Origin: Humibacter sp. RRB41 | GTDB taxonomy: Bacteria > Actinomycetota > Actinomycetes > Actinomycetales > Microbacteriaceae | Assembly (NCBI RefSeq): GCF_022761015.1 | Contig: NZ_JAKWJQ010000003.1 | Span: forward strand, 62,001 to 126,000 | Length of the DNA: 64,000 nt | Reading direction: 5' to 3' | Shown: positions 8,645 through 17,422 of the stretch, in pieces | Layout: each line of letters opens with the position of its first letter | Numbering within the stretch: the stretch's first letter is position 1 | The notes under the pieces: model-generated | What the model was told of the DNA's origin: nothing | Databases searched by the model: none | Seen by the model: the letters and a program-made list of their open reading frames with translations, nothing else | Position numbers and translations under genes: made by a program

Positions 8645-10114
8645 ATGGAGTTGCGGGGCTATGTGCGAGTGCTGCGCAAGCAGTGGATTCTCATCGTCGC
8701 GCTCACGCTCGTCGGAGTCATCGTCGCCGCCGCCTACTCGTTGCTTGCGACGCCGCGGTACGAGGCATCTGCCAAGGTCTTCGTCTCGACGCAGGCGAGC
8801 GACAACGTGGCGGATCTCGTGCAGGGCAACTCGTTCACGCAGCAGCGAGTGCAGACCTACGCCGACCTGGTGAACACGCCGGTCGTGCTGGCACCGGTCG
8901 CGGCGAAGCTGGGCCTGCGCATGACGCCAGAGCAGCTTTCGACGCGCGTCTCGGCGTCGTCGCCGGCCAACACGACGATCATCGACATCACGGCGATCTC
9001 GACGAAGGCCACTCAATCCGCCTGGATCGCCAATCAGACCGCCGCGAGCCTGTCGAAGACGGTGCAAGCGCTCGAGACGCCGAACGGCAAGGGGTCGGTC
9101 TCTCCGGTGAAGCTCACCCGCGTGCAGATCGCGAACGTGCCCGACTCGCCATCCAGCCCCAAGCTCTGGCTCAACGTGCTCCTCGGCGCGATCATCGGCC
9201 TTGTCGTCGGAGGGGGCATCGCCCTGATGAGGGAGACCCTCGACACCAGGGTGCGCAACGAGCGCGACGTTCAACAGATCACGGACGTCCCGATCGTCGG
9301 CGGAATCGTCTACGACGCGAAGGCGACGTCGCGACCGTTGATCGTGCAGGCCGACCCACGTGGTGCACGTGCCGAATCGTTCCGCACACTGCGCACGAAC
9401 CTGCAGTTCCTCGATGTCGGGGCGGACGCCCGCACGTTCGTGATCTCGTCGTCCATCGAGAACGAGGGCAAGACGACCACGTGCGTCAACCTCGCGATCG
9501 CCTTGTCCGATGCCGGAAATCGCGTGCTCGTGATCGACGCGGACCTGCGCCAGCCGCGCGTTGCGCACTATCTCGGGATCGAGGGTGCTGTCGGCCTGAC
9601 GGATGTGCTGATCGGCAGGGCCGAACTGTCTGACGTGGTGCAACCGTGGGGAAAGACATCCCTCTCAGCGTTGCCTGCCGGGTCGGTGCCACCGAACCCG
9701 AGCGAACTCCTCGGATCTCAGGCGATGGCGAGCCTCATTCAGCGGGTGGAGGGCATGTACGACTACGTGCTGTTCGACTCGCCCCCGCTCCTGCCGGTGA
9801 CGGATGCCGCCGTGCTCGGCAGAACGGTCGGCAACACGCTCCTCGTGGTCGCCGCGAGCCGCACGCGCAAGGCGCAACTGAAGGGCTCGGTCTCCGCCCT
9901 CACGAACGTGGGAGCACGACTGGCCGGTATCGTCATCACCATGCTGCCGACGAAGGGACCCGACGCCTACGGATACGGCCTGTACGGGTACAGCGGCTAC
10001 GGCTACGGATACTCGACCGAGTCAACGGAGACGCCGGTCACACCGGCGGCCACACAACGCAATGACGGGTTCGGCCCCGACGGCTCGCGTCTGGCCGGCC
10101 GGCACGGACGATGA
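8645..10114 (+). CDS. Exopolysaccharide chain-length determinant and bacterial tyrosine kinase (fused Wzz + BY-kinase)
   Basis: A 489-residue protein. The Wzz domain lies between transmembrane segments at about 14-35 and 175-195, including the family segment YEASAKVFVSTQ. A cytoplasmic BY-kinase domain follows, with Walker A SSSIENEGKTTT (about 268-279), Walker A' VLVIDADLRQPR and Walker B YDYVLFDSPP. The C-terminus has a cluster of seven tyrosines (YGYGLYGYSGYGYGYS), the usual autophosphorylation tail. In this family phosphorylation cycles control polymer length and export. The next gene, overlapping by 4 bp, encodes the matching phosphatase. It is the first gene of the + strand polysaccharide operon. 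Confidence 0.95.
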   Translation: MELRGYVRVLRKQWILIVALTLVGVIVAAAYSLLATPRYEASAKVFVSTQASDNVADLVQGNSFTQQRVQTYADLVNTPVVLAPVAAKLGLRMTPEQLSTRVSASSPANTTIIDITAISTKATQSAWIANQTAASLSKTVQALETPNGKGSVSPVKLTRVQIANVPDSPSSPKLWLNVLLGAIIGLVVGGGIALMRETLDTRVRNERDVQQITDVPIVGGIVYDAKATSRPLIVQADPRGARAESFRTLRTNLQFLDVGADARTFVISSSIENEGKTTTCVNLAIALSDAGNRVLVIDADLRQPRVAHYLGIEGAVGLTDVLIGRAELSDVVQPWGKTSLSALPAGSVPPNPSELLGSQAMASLIQRVEGMYDYVLFDSPPLLPVTDAAVLGRTVGNTLLVVAASRTRKAQLKGSVSALTNVGARLAGIVITMLPTKGPDAYGYGLYGYSGYGYGYSTESTETPVTPAATQRNDGFGPDGSRLAGRHGR

Positions 10115-10737
10115 CGGAAGCACTGCAGCCGTTCCGTGTCCTGGTGGTCTGCGCCGGGAACACCTGCCGCTCGCCGATGGCTGCCCAACTGCTGCGCGCT
10201 CGCCTCGGCGACGTCCCCGGATTCGTCGTGGAGAGCGCTGGCATCCTCGCGGAGGTCGGATCGCCGATGACGGCGGATGCCCGCACTGCGGTCATCGCGC
10301 GAGTCGGCTCCGCGGTCCCGCACCGCGCCCGTCAGTTGACCGAGCAGATGGTGCTGTCCGCCGATCTGGTACTCACAGCGACCCGGGCGATCCGAGCAGA
10401 CACGGTGCGCAGCGTGCCTGGCGCGGTGCGGCGCACCTTCACGATGAAGGAGTTCGCGCGGCTGGCTCAGCGGATGCCTCGCGACGCGACGCCGACACTG
10501 GAGCGGCTGGCGGCATCCGTTGCGGCGGAGCGTGCTGCAGAGCCGGAGGCCGACGACGACGTTGCCGACCCGATCGGACGTCCAGCCAGCGAGTACGAGC
10601 GCGTTGCAGCCGTACTCGATGATGCCGCCCAAGTGATCGCGGCGGCTCTGGCGGATTCGGCGCGGCAACGCCCGACCTCACCCGACGTCGTCGTCGAGGC
10701 CGAGTTCTCCGACCGCAGGGGTTCGTTGGAGGCCTAG
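10111..10737 (+). CDS. Low-molecular-weight protein-tyrosine phosphatase
   Basis: A 208-residue protein with the phosphatase loop VCAGNTCRSP (nucleophile Cys14, Arg20) and the general-acid segment DDVADPIGRP near residue 150. At 208 residues it is longer than the usual 140-170; the extra sequence is a Glu/Ala-rich stretch before the acid loop and a charged C-terminal tail. Its ATG overlaps the stop of the kinase gene, an arrangement typical of Wzb/Wzc-like pairs. It should dephosphorylate the tyrosine cluster of the upstream kinase. That pairing is inferred from overlap and family. Confidence 0.93.
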   Translation: MTEALQPFRVLVVCAGNTCRSPMAAQLLRARLGDVPGFVVESAGILAEVGSPMTADARTAVIARVGSAVPHRARQLTEQMVLSADLVLTATRAIRADTVRSVPGAVRRTFTMKEFARLAQRMPRDATPTLERLAASVAAERAAEPEADDDVADPIGRPASEYERVAAVLDDAAQVIAAALADSARQRPTSPDVVVEAEFSDRRGSLEA

Positions 10738-10814
10738 AGGTCTGGGCCCACTCGGGTTACGGTGGAGAACGGGCGTCGGCACATTCGGGGAGTGCCGCAC
10801 CCGCTGGGGGTTAC

Positions 10815-12308
10815 GTGGTCGACCACGTCGGGCAAGTCGCCGGGTGGAACAACGCCCGTCCGCGTCGCGATCCGGGCGCATGGCGCCCATGGCCTGTCCG
10901 CTATGCGACACGGCTCGTGCTGATCGACCTGATCGTGCTCGCCTGGGTGGTCTCAGGGGTGCAGATCGCCTGGTTCGGGTTCGGAACGAGCGACGTCGAG
11001 TTCCGGGACATGGGACGCGGTGCGCTCGTCCTCAGCTACACGGTGATCTCCGTGGTCATCGTGGCGATCTGGATGCTGGCACTCACGGTGTACGGCACCC
11101 GCGGCTATCGAGAAGTCGGCTCCGGCAGCGGCGAGTACCGACTCGTCGCAGATGCCACGGTACGTGTCTTCGGCTTCGTCGCGATCGTCGCGTTTCTGTT
11201 CCGGATCGACATCGCGCGCGGCTACGTGCTGCTCGCTTTTCCACTGGGACTCGTCTTTCTGCTGTTGGGCAGGTGGCTGGCGCGTCAATGGTTGGTCGCG
11301 AAACGGGTCGCCGGTCACTACATGTCGCGCGTGGTGGTCGCCGGGTCGCCGGCCAATGTCGCGCATGTCGTGAGCGAACTCGGGCGATCTCCGCAGAGCG
11401 GCTACCGCGTGGTCGGGGTGTGCGTTCCGCACGGCGAGAGGGATGCTTCGACGGACGCGCTCGTGTTGGGTGGACTGGACGACGTGCCGCGATCCATGCG
11501 GCTCAGTGGCGCCGACACGGTCGTGATCGCCGGGGCAGACGACCTCTCGCCCGACCAGGTCCGCGAACTCAGCTGGAGCCTCGAGCCGGGTCGTGAGCAC
11601 CTGATCGTCGCGCCGAGTCTCATCGATGTCGGCGGTCCGCGCATCCATACCCGTCCCGTCGCAGGCCTGCCGCTGATGCACGTGGAGATGCCCCGGTACA
11701 CCGGAGGCAAACTCGTCGCGAAGCGGGGCTTCGACCTCATCGGGTCGTTCCTGCTGATCTGCGTGCTCTCGCCCGTGATCGTCGCCGTCATGATCGCGGT
11801 GGCGACGACGAGCAAGGGCGGCATCTTCTACGTGCAACGTCGGGTGGGCACAGGAGGTCGCGAGTTCTCGATGTTCAAGTTCCGCTCGATGGTGCCGGGA
11901 GCGGATGCTGCACTCTCCGCCCTCCTCACAGCCCAGGGCACCGACGACAGACCACTGTTCAAAGTGCGAGACGACCCGCGGCTCACGCCGATCGGCGAGT
12001 TCCTTCGCAACTATTCGCTGGACGAACTGCCCCAGCTCTTCAACGTGTTCCTCGGACAGATGAGCCTGGTCGGGCCGCGCCCACAGCGCGCGGCTGAACT
12101 GGCGCTCTATCACGGTCGCGACTACCGTCGCCTGCTTCTCAAGCCGGGTATCAGCGGGCTCTGGCAGGTGAGCGGACGCTCCGACGTCGCATGGGAGGAA
12201 GCCATTCGTATGGACCTCTACTACGTCGAGAACTGGTCGCTGACCGGTGACGTCGTCGTACTGTGGCGCACCTTGCGGGCCGTGCTCAACCGGGCTGGGG
12301 CGTATTGA
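10815..12308 (+). CDS. Polyprenyl-phosphate sugar phosphotransferase (initiating glycosyltransferase)
   Basis: A 497-residue protein. Four to five N-terminal transmembrane segments, a nucleotide-sugar-like middle domain (MSRVVVAGSPANVAHVVSEL) and a C-terminal bacterial sugar transferase domain are visible. The latter has KRGFDLIGSFLLICVLSP, FYVQRRVGTGGREFSMFKFRSM, DELPQLFNVFLGQMSLVGPRP and GISGLWQVSGRSD. It transfers the first sugar-phosphate from a nucleotide sugar to undecaprenyl phosphate at the inner membrane face, which starts repeat-unit assembly. The GTG at 10815 follows GGGGGT. It lies between the phosphatase and the ABC exporter in the same operon. Confidence 0.94.
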   Translation: MVDHVGQVAGWNNARPRRDPGAWRPWPVRYATRLVLIDLIVLAWVVSGVQIAWFGFGTSDVEFRDMGRGALVLSYTVISVVIVAIWMLALTVYGTRGYREVGSGSGEYRLVADATVRVFGFVAIVAFLFRIDIARGYVLLAFPLGLVFLLLGRWLARQWLVAKRVAGHYMSRVVVAGSPANVAHVVSELGRSPQSGYRVVGVCVPHGERDASTDALVLGGLDDVPRSMRLSGADTVVIAGADDLSPDQVRELSWSLEPGREHLIVAPSLIDVGGPRIHTRPVAGLPLMHVEMPRYTGGKLVAKRGFDLIGSFLLICVLSPVIVAVMIAVATTSKGGIFYVQRRVGTGGREFSMFKFRSMVPGADAALSALLTAQGTDDRPLFKVRDDPRLTPIGEFLRNYSLDELPQLFNVFLGQMSLVGPRPQRAAELALYHGRDYRRLLLKPGISGLWQVSGRSDVAWEEAIRMDLYYVENWSLTGDVVVLWRTLRAVLNRAGAY

Positions 12309-12375
12309 TCGACTTCATGGCACACGGCGTGTATGCCGATGTGCTCGGCGGACCGTGACGTAACGGGAGAGGTAC

Positions 12376-14076
12376 ATGGGTCTTGGACAGACGATTCGCC
12401 GCACATCCCTGGCGCAGTTGTTGCGCGGTACATCGAAACGGACGCTTGCCGCCATTGCTGCGCTGAGCGTCGTGGGAGGTGCCAGCGAAGCGCTCCTGCT
12501 CATCTTCATCGTGCAGGTCGGGACTCTTTCACTCGGCGGGGCGCAGAGCAGCGTCGTCAGTCGCGTCCCCTTCATGCCGTCCAGCCTGGGAGCCACGATC
12601 GTGGCCGGCATCGTCGCCGGAGTGCTGACGATCGTCATGCAGGTCGGAGCCGTCTGGCTGATTCTTCGTGAGACCAACCGCCGATCCATCGGCCTGCGTC
12701 GGCTTCTTCTGCACCGATTCCTCTTCACGTCGGTGAGCGGGCAGAGCAACATTCCGCCTGGCGAGATGCAGGAGCTGGCCTCTCAAGGCATCGCGCGGTC
12801 CGCCGACGGATTCATCTTCGCCGGCAATGTCGCCGCGAACGCGGTCAATCTGGCGATGCTCGTGGTTGCCGCCTTCTTCGTGTCGCCGATCGCAGCCATG
12901 AGCCTCATCGGAATGGGGGCGTTGCTTGCGCTGCTCTTCCTTCCTTTGTCCCGGATGAACCTTCGATCGAACAACGCGTGGGTGCACGCCAATGCCTCGT
13001 TGGCGGGCTTCGTCTCGATCGTCTCCCGCTTGGGCACAGAGGCGAAGGTGTTCGGAGTCCGAGAGAAGGTGGAGGAGGCGGCTGACGAGAGAATCCACGA
13101 GATAGCAGGCTCCTGGATGCGAAGTCGGATGATCTGGCGAGGCTCGCCGATCGTCTTCCGAGTGTCGATCCTGCTTCTCGCTCTGGCGGTCCTCGGGGTG
13201 GTTCTTCTCGTGTCGCCGAGTGCAGTGAGCGCCGTGGCGGTGATCGCCTTGCTCCTCGTGCGATCGCTTTCGTACGTGCAGAACATCCAGTCGGATTCGC
13301 AGAATCTGCACGAACTGGCCGTGCACGCCGTCAGTGTGACGTCGCGCATCGCCTCCTTCCCTCCTGACGACGTCGTCTGGGGGCGCGACCGCCTGGGAGG
13401 CATCCACGACATCGAGCTGCGGGGGGTGACATACGGCTATGGCGAGCACGACCAGCAGCTGAAGCCGAGCGATTTTCGTGCCTCCCGCGGTGAGCTCATC
13501 ACCATCACGGGCGCCTCCGGCGAGGGCAAGTCGACGTTCCTCAAGGTGCTGTTGCGCCTGGTGGAGCCGAGGAGCGGCGACTACCTCGTCAACGACATCG
13601 AGGTGGAGACCGTTCGCGACCGCGATTGGTACGAGCGCATCGCCTACCTCCCTCAGGAAGTCCGCCTGATACCGGGGACGGTCGCGGACAACGTGCGGTT
13701 CTATCGCGATGCGTCCGAGGCAGAGATCCACTCGGCTATCGGGATGGCGTCTCTGCTGCTCGAGCCGGTGCGTTTTCCCGACGGGCTGATGACCGAGATC
13801 CACGAGGACGGTAGAAACCTTTCCGGCGGGCAGCGACAGAGGATCGGGCTGGCCAGGGCTCTGCTCAAGAAGCCGGATCTGCTGGTTCTCGACGAGCCGA
13901 CGAGTGCCCTCGACCCGAAGACCGAGCAGGAAGTGGTGGAGACGATTCGGCTGCTGAAGCCGCACATGATCGCGGTGCTCGTAACCCATCAGCCGACCGT
14001 CGCACGTGAAGCCGACCGTACCTATGCGATGCGCGGCGGCCTTCTTCTTCCCGCGGAGGTACGGCAGCCGAGCTAG
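12376..14076 (+). CDS. ABC exporter (fused permease and ATPase)
   Basis: A 566-residue half-transporter. An N-terminal membrane domain of about six helices (residues 20-300) precedes an ATPase domain with Walker A GASGEGKST, Q loop AYLPQEVRLIPGTVADNV, signature LSGGQRQRIGLARAL, Walker B LLVLDEPTSALD and the H loop His in LVTHQP. The MsbA-like exporter layout and its place between the priming transferase and the glycosyltransferases suggest that it flips lipid-linked repeat units or exports the polymer. No Wzx-type flippase is seen in the locus. It should work as a homodimer, since no second half-transporter is nearby. Confidence 0.92.
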   Translation: MGLGQTIRRTSLAQLLRGTSKRTLAAIAALSVVGGASEALLLIFIVQVGTLSLGGAQSSVVSRVPFMPSSLGATIVAGIVAGVLTIVMQVGAVWLILRETNRRSIGLRRLLLHRFLFTSVSGQSNIPPGEMQELASQGIARSADGFIFAGNVAANAVNLAMLVVAAFFVSPIAAMSLIGMGALLALLFLPLSRMNLRSNNAWVHANASLAGFVSIVSRLGTEAKVFGVREKVEEAADERIHEIAGSWMRSRMIWRGSPIVFRVSILLLALAVLGVVLLVSPSAVSAVAVIALLLVRSLSYVQNIQSDSQNLHELAVHAVSVTSRIASFPPDDVVWGRDRLGGIHDIELRGVTYGYGEHDQQLKPSDFRASRGELITITGASGEGKSTFLKVLLRLVEPRSGDYLVNDIEVETVRDRDWYERIAYLPQEVRLIPGTVADNVRFYRDASEAEIHSAIGMASLLLEPVRFPDGLMTEIHEDGRNLSGGQRQRIGLARALLKKPDLLVLDEPTSALDPKTEQEVVETIRLLKPHMIAVLVTHQPTVAREADRTYAMRGGLLLPAEVRQPS

Positions 14077-14116
14077 GTCGTGTTCGCCGCCCTGGCCGGA
14101 CGGATGGGCCGGATGA

Positions 14117-15139
14117 TCATCGTCGCGCTCGTCGGGACACTTCTTCGTCGAGGACCGCGAGATATCCGTCTCCCATGGCGTCAGACGAAAGCGAGCTCAC
14201 GTGCTCCTCGCGGTGCTCGAGCATCCGCGCGATGCGTGCCTTCTGTCCGACGACGCGGTGCATCGCCTCGTAGAGCGAATCCGCCGTCGCCTCAGGAACG
14301 AGGATCCCGCAGGCGCCGACCGCTTCGGGGAGGCCGCCGCCCGATGTGGTGATCACCGCGCATCCGCTGGCGATGGCCTCGAGGGCCACGTTGCCGAACG
14401 TCTCCCGCCACCGTGACGGAATCACGGCGACGGCGTGCCGATTGAATTGCTCCGCGAGTTGGTGTTGTGCCAGTGCTGGAACGAAGTGCACGTACTCGGA
14501 GACTCCTCGAGCGTCCGCCAGCCGCCCAAGATTCTCGCGTTCGGGACCGTCCCCGACCAGCGTCAACTCGCCTCTGCCGGTTTCGAGTCTCAGGCGGGCG
14601 AACGCTTCGATGAGAAGATCGAAGCCTTTGACGTGTGCCAGCCGGCCGGCGGTGATGATGCGCCAGGGATCGCGATCCTTTGGGGGAGTCGACACGCGAA
14701 AGACCTCTGTGCGTACACCGTTGCGCACGACCGTCGACGAATACGGCAGGTCGTCCGCTGTGGCCTGGCTGTTGGCGATCAGGCGGGCGTAGCGATGGGC
14801 GACGTGGCGCACCCGCTCGCGCCTGCTCGGCTCGTCACCGAAGAACAGACGAACGGCGACAACCCAGGGTCGTCTGATGAAGAGCAGCGGCCATGCCATC
14901 TTCACGCTCATCGCGTTGTGGAACACGACATCGGAGGTGGCGACGAGGTGAGCGAGCCGCCACGGTGACGGACGTCGGATGACGGCGTACGGCCGATGCA
15001 CGTGATCCTCGGCGCCGATCGCAGTTGCCACCACGACCTGATGGCCCCGAGAGATGAAGTGTCGCGCCAAGAGATCCGCGGTGGTCTCGACGCCTCCGAC
15101 GGACGGCGCGAAGGACCACGAGGCGACGAGGATCCTCAT
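14117..15139 (-). CDS. Glycosyltransferase family 4 protein
   Basis: A 340-residue protein starting MRILVASWSFAPSVGGVETTA, the usual GT4 N-terminal Rossmann strand and glycine loop. The C-terminal donor-binding half has IITAGRLAHVKGFDLLIEAF, LTLVGDGPERENL, FVPALAQHQLAEQF and the EX7E region PSRWRETFGNVALEAIASG. The ATG at 15139 overlaps the stop of the upstream gene (ATGA) and has GGAAGGAAG before it; the frame is open further upstream but that extension is shadow sequence. It is the last gene of the minus-strand polysaccharide operon, facing the ABC exporter gene across 40 bp. Donor and acceptor sugars are unknown. Confidence 0.93.
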   Translation of the reverse strand: MRILVASWSFAPSVGGVETTADLLARHFISRGHQVVVATAIGAEDHVHRPYAVIRRPSPWRLAHLVATSDVVFHNAMSVKMAWPLLFIRRPWVVAVRLFFGDEPSRRERVRHVAHRYARLIANSQATADDLPYSSTVVRNGVRTEVFRVSTPPKDRDPWRIITAGRLAHVKGFDLLIEAFARLRLETGRGELTLVGDGPERENLGRLADARGVSEYVHFVPALAQHQLAEQFNRHAVAVIPSRWRETFGNVALEAIASGCAVITTSGGGLPEAVGACGILVPEATADSLYEAMHRVVGQKARIARMLEHREEHVSSLSSDAMGDGYLAVLDEEVSRRARR

Positions 15140-16254
15140 TCGGTGCTTCCTTCCGGTGTGCTGGATGCTCGTGCCGAGGGCCGGGATGCGAGCACGGCGA
15201 GAAGTGCGTCCGTGCTCTCCCTCGTGCTGAAGCGATCGAGCCATGCCGGCAGGCTCGGCGGCTCGAGCTTCATGGCGCGCTCGACAGCGTCGGCCAGGTC
15301 GGATGCCGAGGCTGTCAGTGCCAGTTCGCCGGTGACGCCGGGGACCACCGCGTCCGCGACTCCCAGTGCTGTCGACGGAGCGACGACACGAAGCCCGGCT
15401 GCCGCTGCTTCGATGAGGACGTTGCCGAATCCCTCGACTCGAGACGGGAGCAGGACGATGTCTTCTCGTTCGCAAGCCTCGGTCCAGCTCTCCGTCCAGC
15501 CACGGAACTCCGTGGGGACATCCATTGCCCGCGATGCCGTGCGCATCTCCTCGAGCAGAGGCCCGGCTCCGAAGAACACGAGCCGAGCGTCGTACCCCCT
15601 GTTGCGCAGTTCTCGGGTGGCCTCGAGAGCACGAATGGGCCGTTTCTGGGGCACGAGTCTCATCGACGCGATCAAGCGGAGCGGGTGAGTTCCCGCTTTC
15701 GCTCCGTCGGGAACGCGTGGCAGTGATGCAAGCTCACCGTCTTCGAGAAGTGGGTTGGCGACCACTCGCACAGTGTCGGCGTCGACGCCGTACCTGAGTA
15801 GGTCCGCCGCCGTGGCATGGGAGACGGCGATGACGAGATCTGCGCGGGGGTACAACGTTCGAGCAAGGAACCTGCCGCCGATTCCGGCGACGGAAGATCC
15901 GGAGATCAGGCTGAGCACGCTGTGCTCTTCGATCGCGACCATTGGTCTTCTCGCACGCGACAAGGTGGCCATCGATGCGAGAAGGAGCACGTTCTGCCGT
16001 GTCAGGTGCGACATGACGACGTCCGGGTCTCGCCTCGAGACCAGCCGCCGCAACGCGATCACCTTCCGAAACGCCGAAGCCTCGCGCAGGCGGAAGCGGG
16101 TCACCCGCCGATCGAGTTGCGCGTCCTGCAGTTTCGGATCGGTCGTGACCACGTCGACCTGATGCCCGAGTTCGACGAGCCGGTTCGACCACCTGCACAC
16201 CACGACCTCGGCACCGCCGCCGTGCACGGCCTGTGCAACGAACATGATGTGCAC
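15136..16254 (-). CDS. Glycosyltransferase family 4 protein
   Basis: A 372-residue GT4 enzyme. The N-terminal half starts HIMFVAQAVHGGGAEVVV; the nucleotide-sugar half has LRLIASMRLVPQKRPIRALEA, LVFFGAGPLLEEM, FRGWTESWTEACEREDIVLLPSRVEGFGNVLIEAAAAG with the acidic EX7E pair. It starts at GTG 16254, with an ATG three codons later as the alternative, and lies 1 bp from the preceding stop. It belongs to the four-gene minus-strand operon and should add one sugar to the lipid-linked repeat unit on the cytoplasmic face. Sugar specificity cannot be read. Confidence 0.93.
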   Translation of the reverse strand: MHIMFVAQAVHGGGAEVVVCRWSNRLVELGHQVDVVTTDPKLQDAQLDRRVTRFRLREASAFRKVIALRRLVSRRDPDVVMSHLTRQNVLLLASMATLSRARRPMVAIEEHSVLSLISGSSVAGIGGRFLARTLYPRADLVIAVSHATAADLLRYGVDADTVRVVANPLLEDGELASLPRVPDGAKAGTHPLRLIASMRLVPQKRPIRALEATRELRNRGYDARLVFFGAGPLLEEMRTASRAMDVPTEFRGWTESWTEACEREDIVLLPSRVEGFGNVLIEAAAAGLRVVAPSTALGVADAVVPGVTGELALTASASDLADAVERAMKLEPPSLPAWLDRFSTRESTDALLAVLASRPSARASSTPEGSTE

Positions 16255-16255
16255 C

Positions 16256-17422
16256 TCAGGGCACCGACCTGACGCGCTCGTCGGGTTGCCCGGTAGTCAT
16301 TCCCTCATCGATCCTCTCCAATCCCTGCTTGGTGCGACGTGGCAGCGCTCGCAATGTCGTGCCGCACACCAGCAGTGCAGCGGGCAGCAGCGGCGTCACG
16401 TGCCGCACGGCAGAGCCGTAGTCCGGTTCGAACAGCGCCTGAACGCAAAGGAAGGCGAGCAGGATCGCTGCGGCACGGGCCGCGGACGTGAGGGCCCCCT
16501 GCTTCAGTTGCGCGGCATCCACTCGGCGCAGCCTCGCCATACCGATGTATGTGGATGTCCAGATCACTGTCAGCACGATGGTGATCGCGACGTAGTACAG
16601 GCCACCGCCGCTGGAGAGCAGCGGCACCGGCACCAGCAGGAAGAACGCGGTGAGCACGTTGTTGAGTAGGCCGGACCAGGGCTCGGCGAATGTGAGGATC
16701 GGCGTGATGATCGACTGCGCATTCGGGTCGAGGGTGCGTGTGTCGTTCACCGTCGAGCGGTAGACATCCGGTGCCGTTCCGTAGACGACGTAGATGACGA
16801 GGCCGAGCGCGATGACGGTGAGGGCGATCGACACCACGATGAACCACAGCGATCGACGCTGGATGCGCACGACGCGATACGCCGCATACAAGACGGCGAC
16901 CGGTAGCCAGTACGAGCGGAACCAGGCGGCGTATCCGAGCATCATCGCGATGACGGCGATGTCGGCCCACCACCGCCTCGGCAGGAAAAGCAGGGCCGCG
17001 ACGATCGGAAGAATGCAGACGTCCTTGGAGTAGTAGCCGAGGTAGACAGCACCGAAGAGGATGGACGTGCCTGCCACGAAAATCGTCAGCACGCTCGGGT
17101 CATTCCGACGAATGCGCGCCCAGACGGCCACCACGATCGCCAGGAATGCGCTGTAGCCGACCAGCCCGGCCGTGAGCGGATGCGAGGCGAGGTCGAGTTG
17201 TGCGTACACCCACGCGACATTTCCGAACGCCTTGTCACCCAACGATGAGCCGGTGCCGAGTGCGATCGCGTGGATGCGATCGCCGTCGAACGAGAATCTG
17301 GCGGGCAATATCGTCTGCCTGGAGGCGACGATCACGTATCCGGCGATGGCTGCCACGGCCACCAGATAGTCGCCGATCGTGGTCGCAGCGCGCCCCCTCG
17401 ACGGCTGCTCGACGAGCGTCAT
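16256..17422 (-). CDS. Polytopic membrane protein, candidate polysaccharide polymerase (Wzy/EpsG-like)
   Basis: A 388-residue protein with roughly ten hydrophobic segments spread over its length and few polar domains. One extracytoplasmic loop around 60-80 reads FGNVAWVYAQLDLASHPL, and the motif VYLGYYSKDVCILPIVAALLFLP resembles EpsG/Wzy-type polymerases. It lies between glycosyltransferase genes with 4-bp and 1-bp junctions, the usual place for the polymerase that joins repeat units outside the membrane. Wzy proteins share little sequence, so the assignment rests on topology and context; a transporter or an acyltransferase-like role is not excluded. Confidence 0.65.
   Translation of the reverse strand: MTLVEQPSRGRAATTIGDYLVAVAAIAGYVIVASRQTILPARFSFDGDRIHAIALGTGSSLGDKAFGNVAWVYAQLDLASHPLTAGLVGYSAFLAIVVAVWARIRRNDPSVLTIFVAGTSILFGAVYLGYYSKDVCILPIVAALLFLPRRWWADIAVIAMMLGYAAWFRSYWLPVAVLYAAYRVVRIQRRSLWFIVVSIALTVIALGLVIYVVYGTAPDVYRSTVNDTRTLDPNAQSIITPILTFAEPWSGLLNNVLTAFFLLVPVPLLSSGGGLYYVAITIVLTVIWTSTYIGMARLRRVDAAQLKQGALTSAARAAAILLAFLCVQALFEPDYGSAVRHVTPLLPAALLVCGTTLRALPRRTKQGLERIDEGMTTGQPDERVRSVP

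Noticed and set aside
10777-10797. Hairpin CGGCAC/GTGCCG between the phosphatase and sugar-transferase genes as a terminator or riboswitch
   Set aside because: Six-base stem without U run or known motif; too weak to call.
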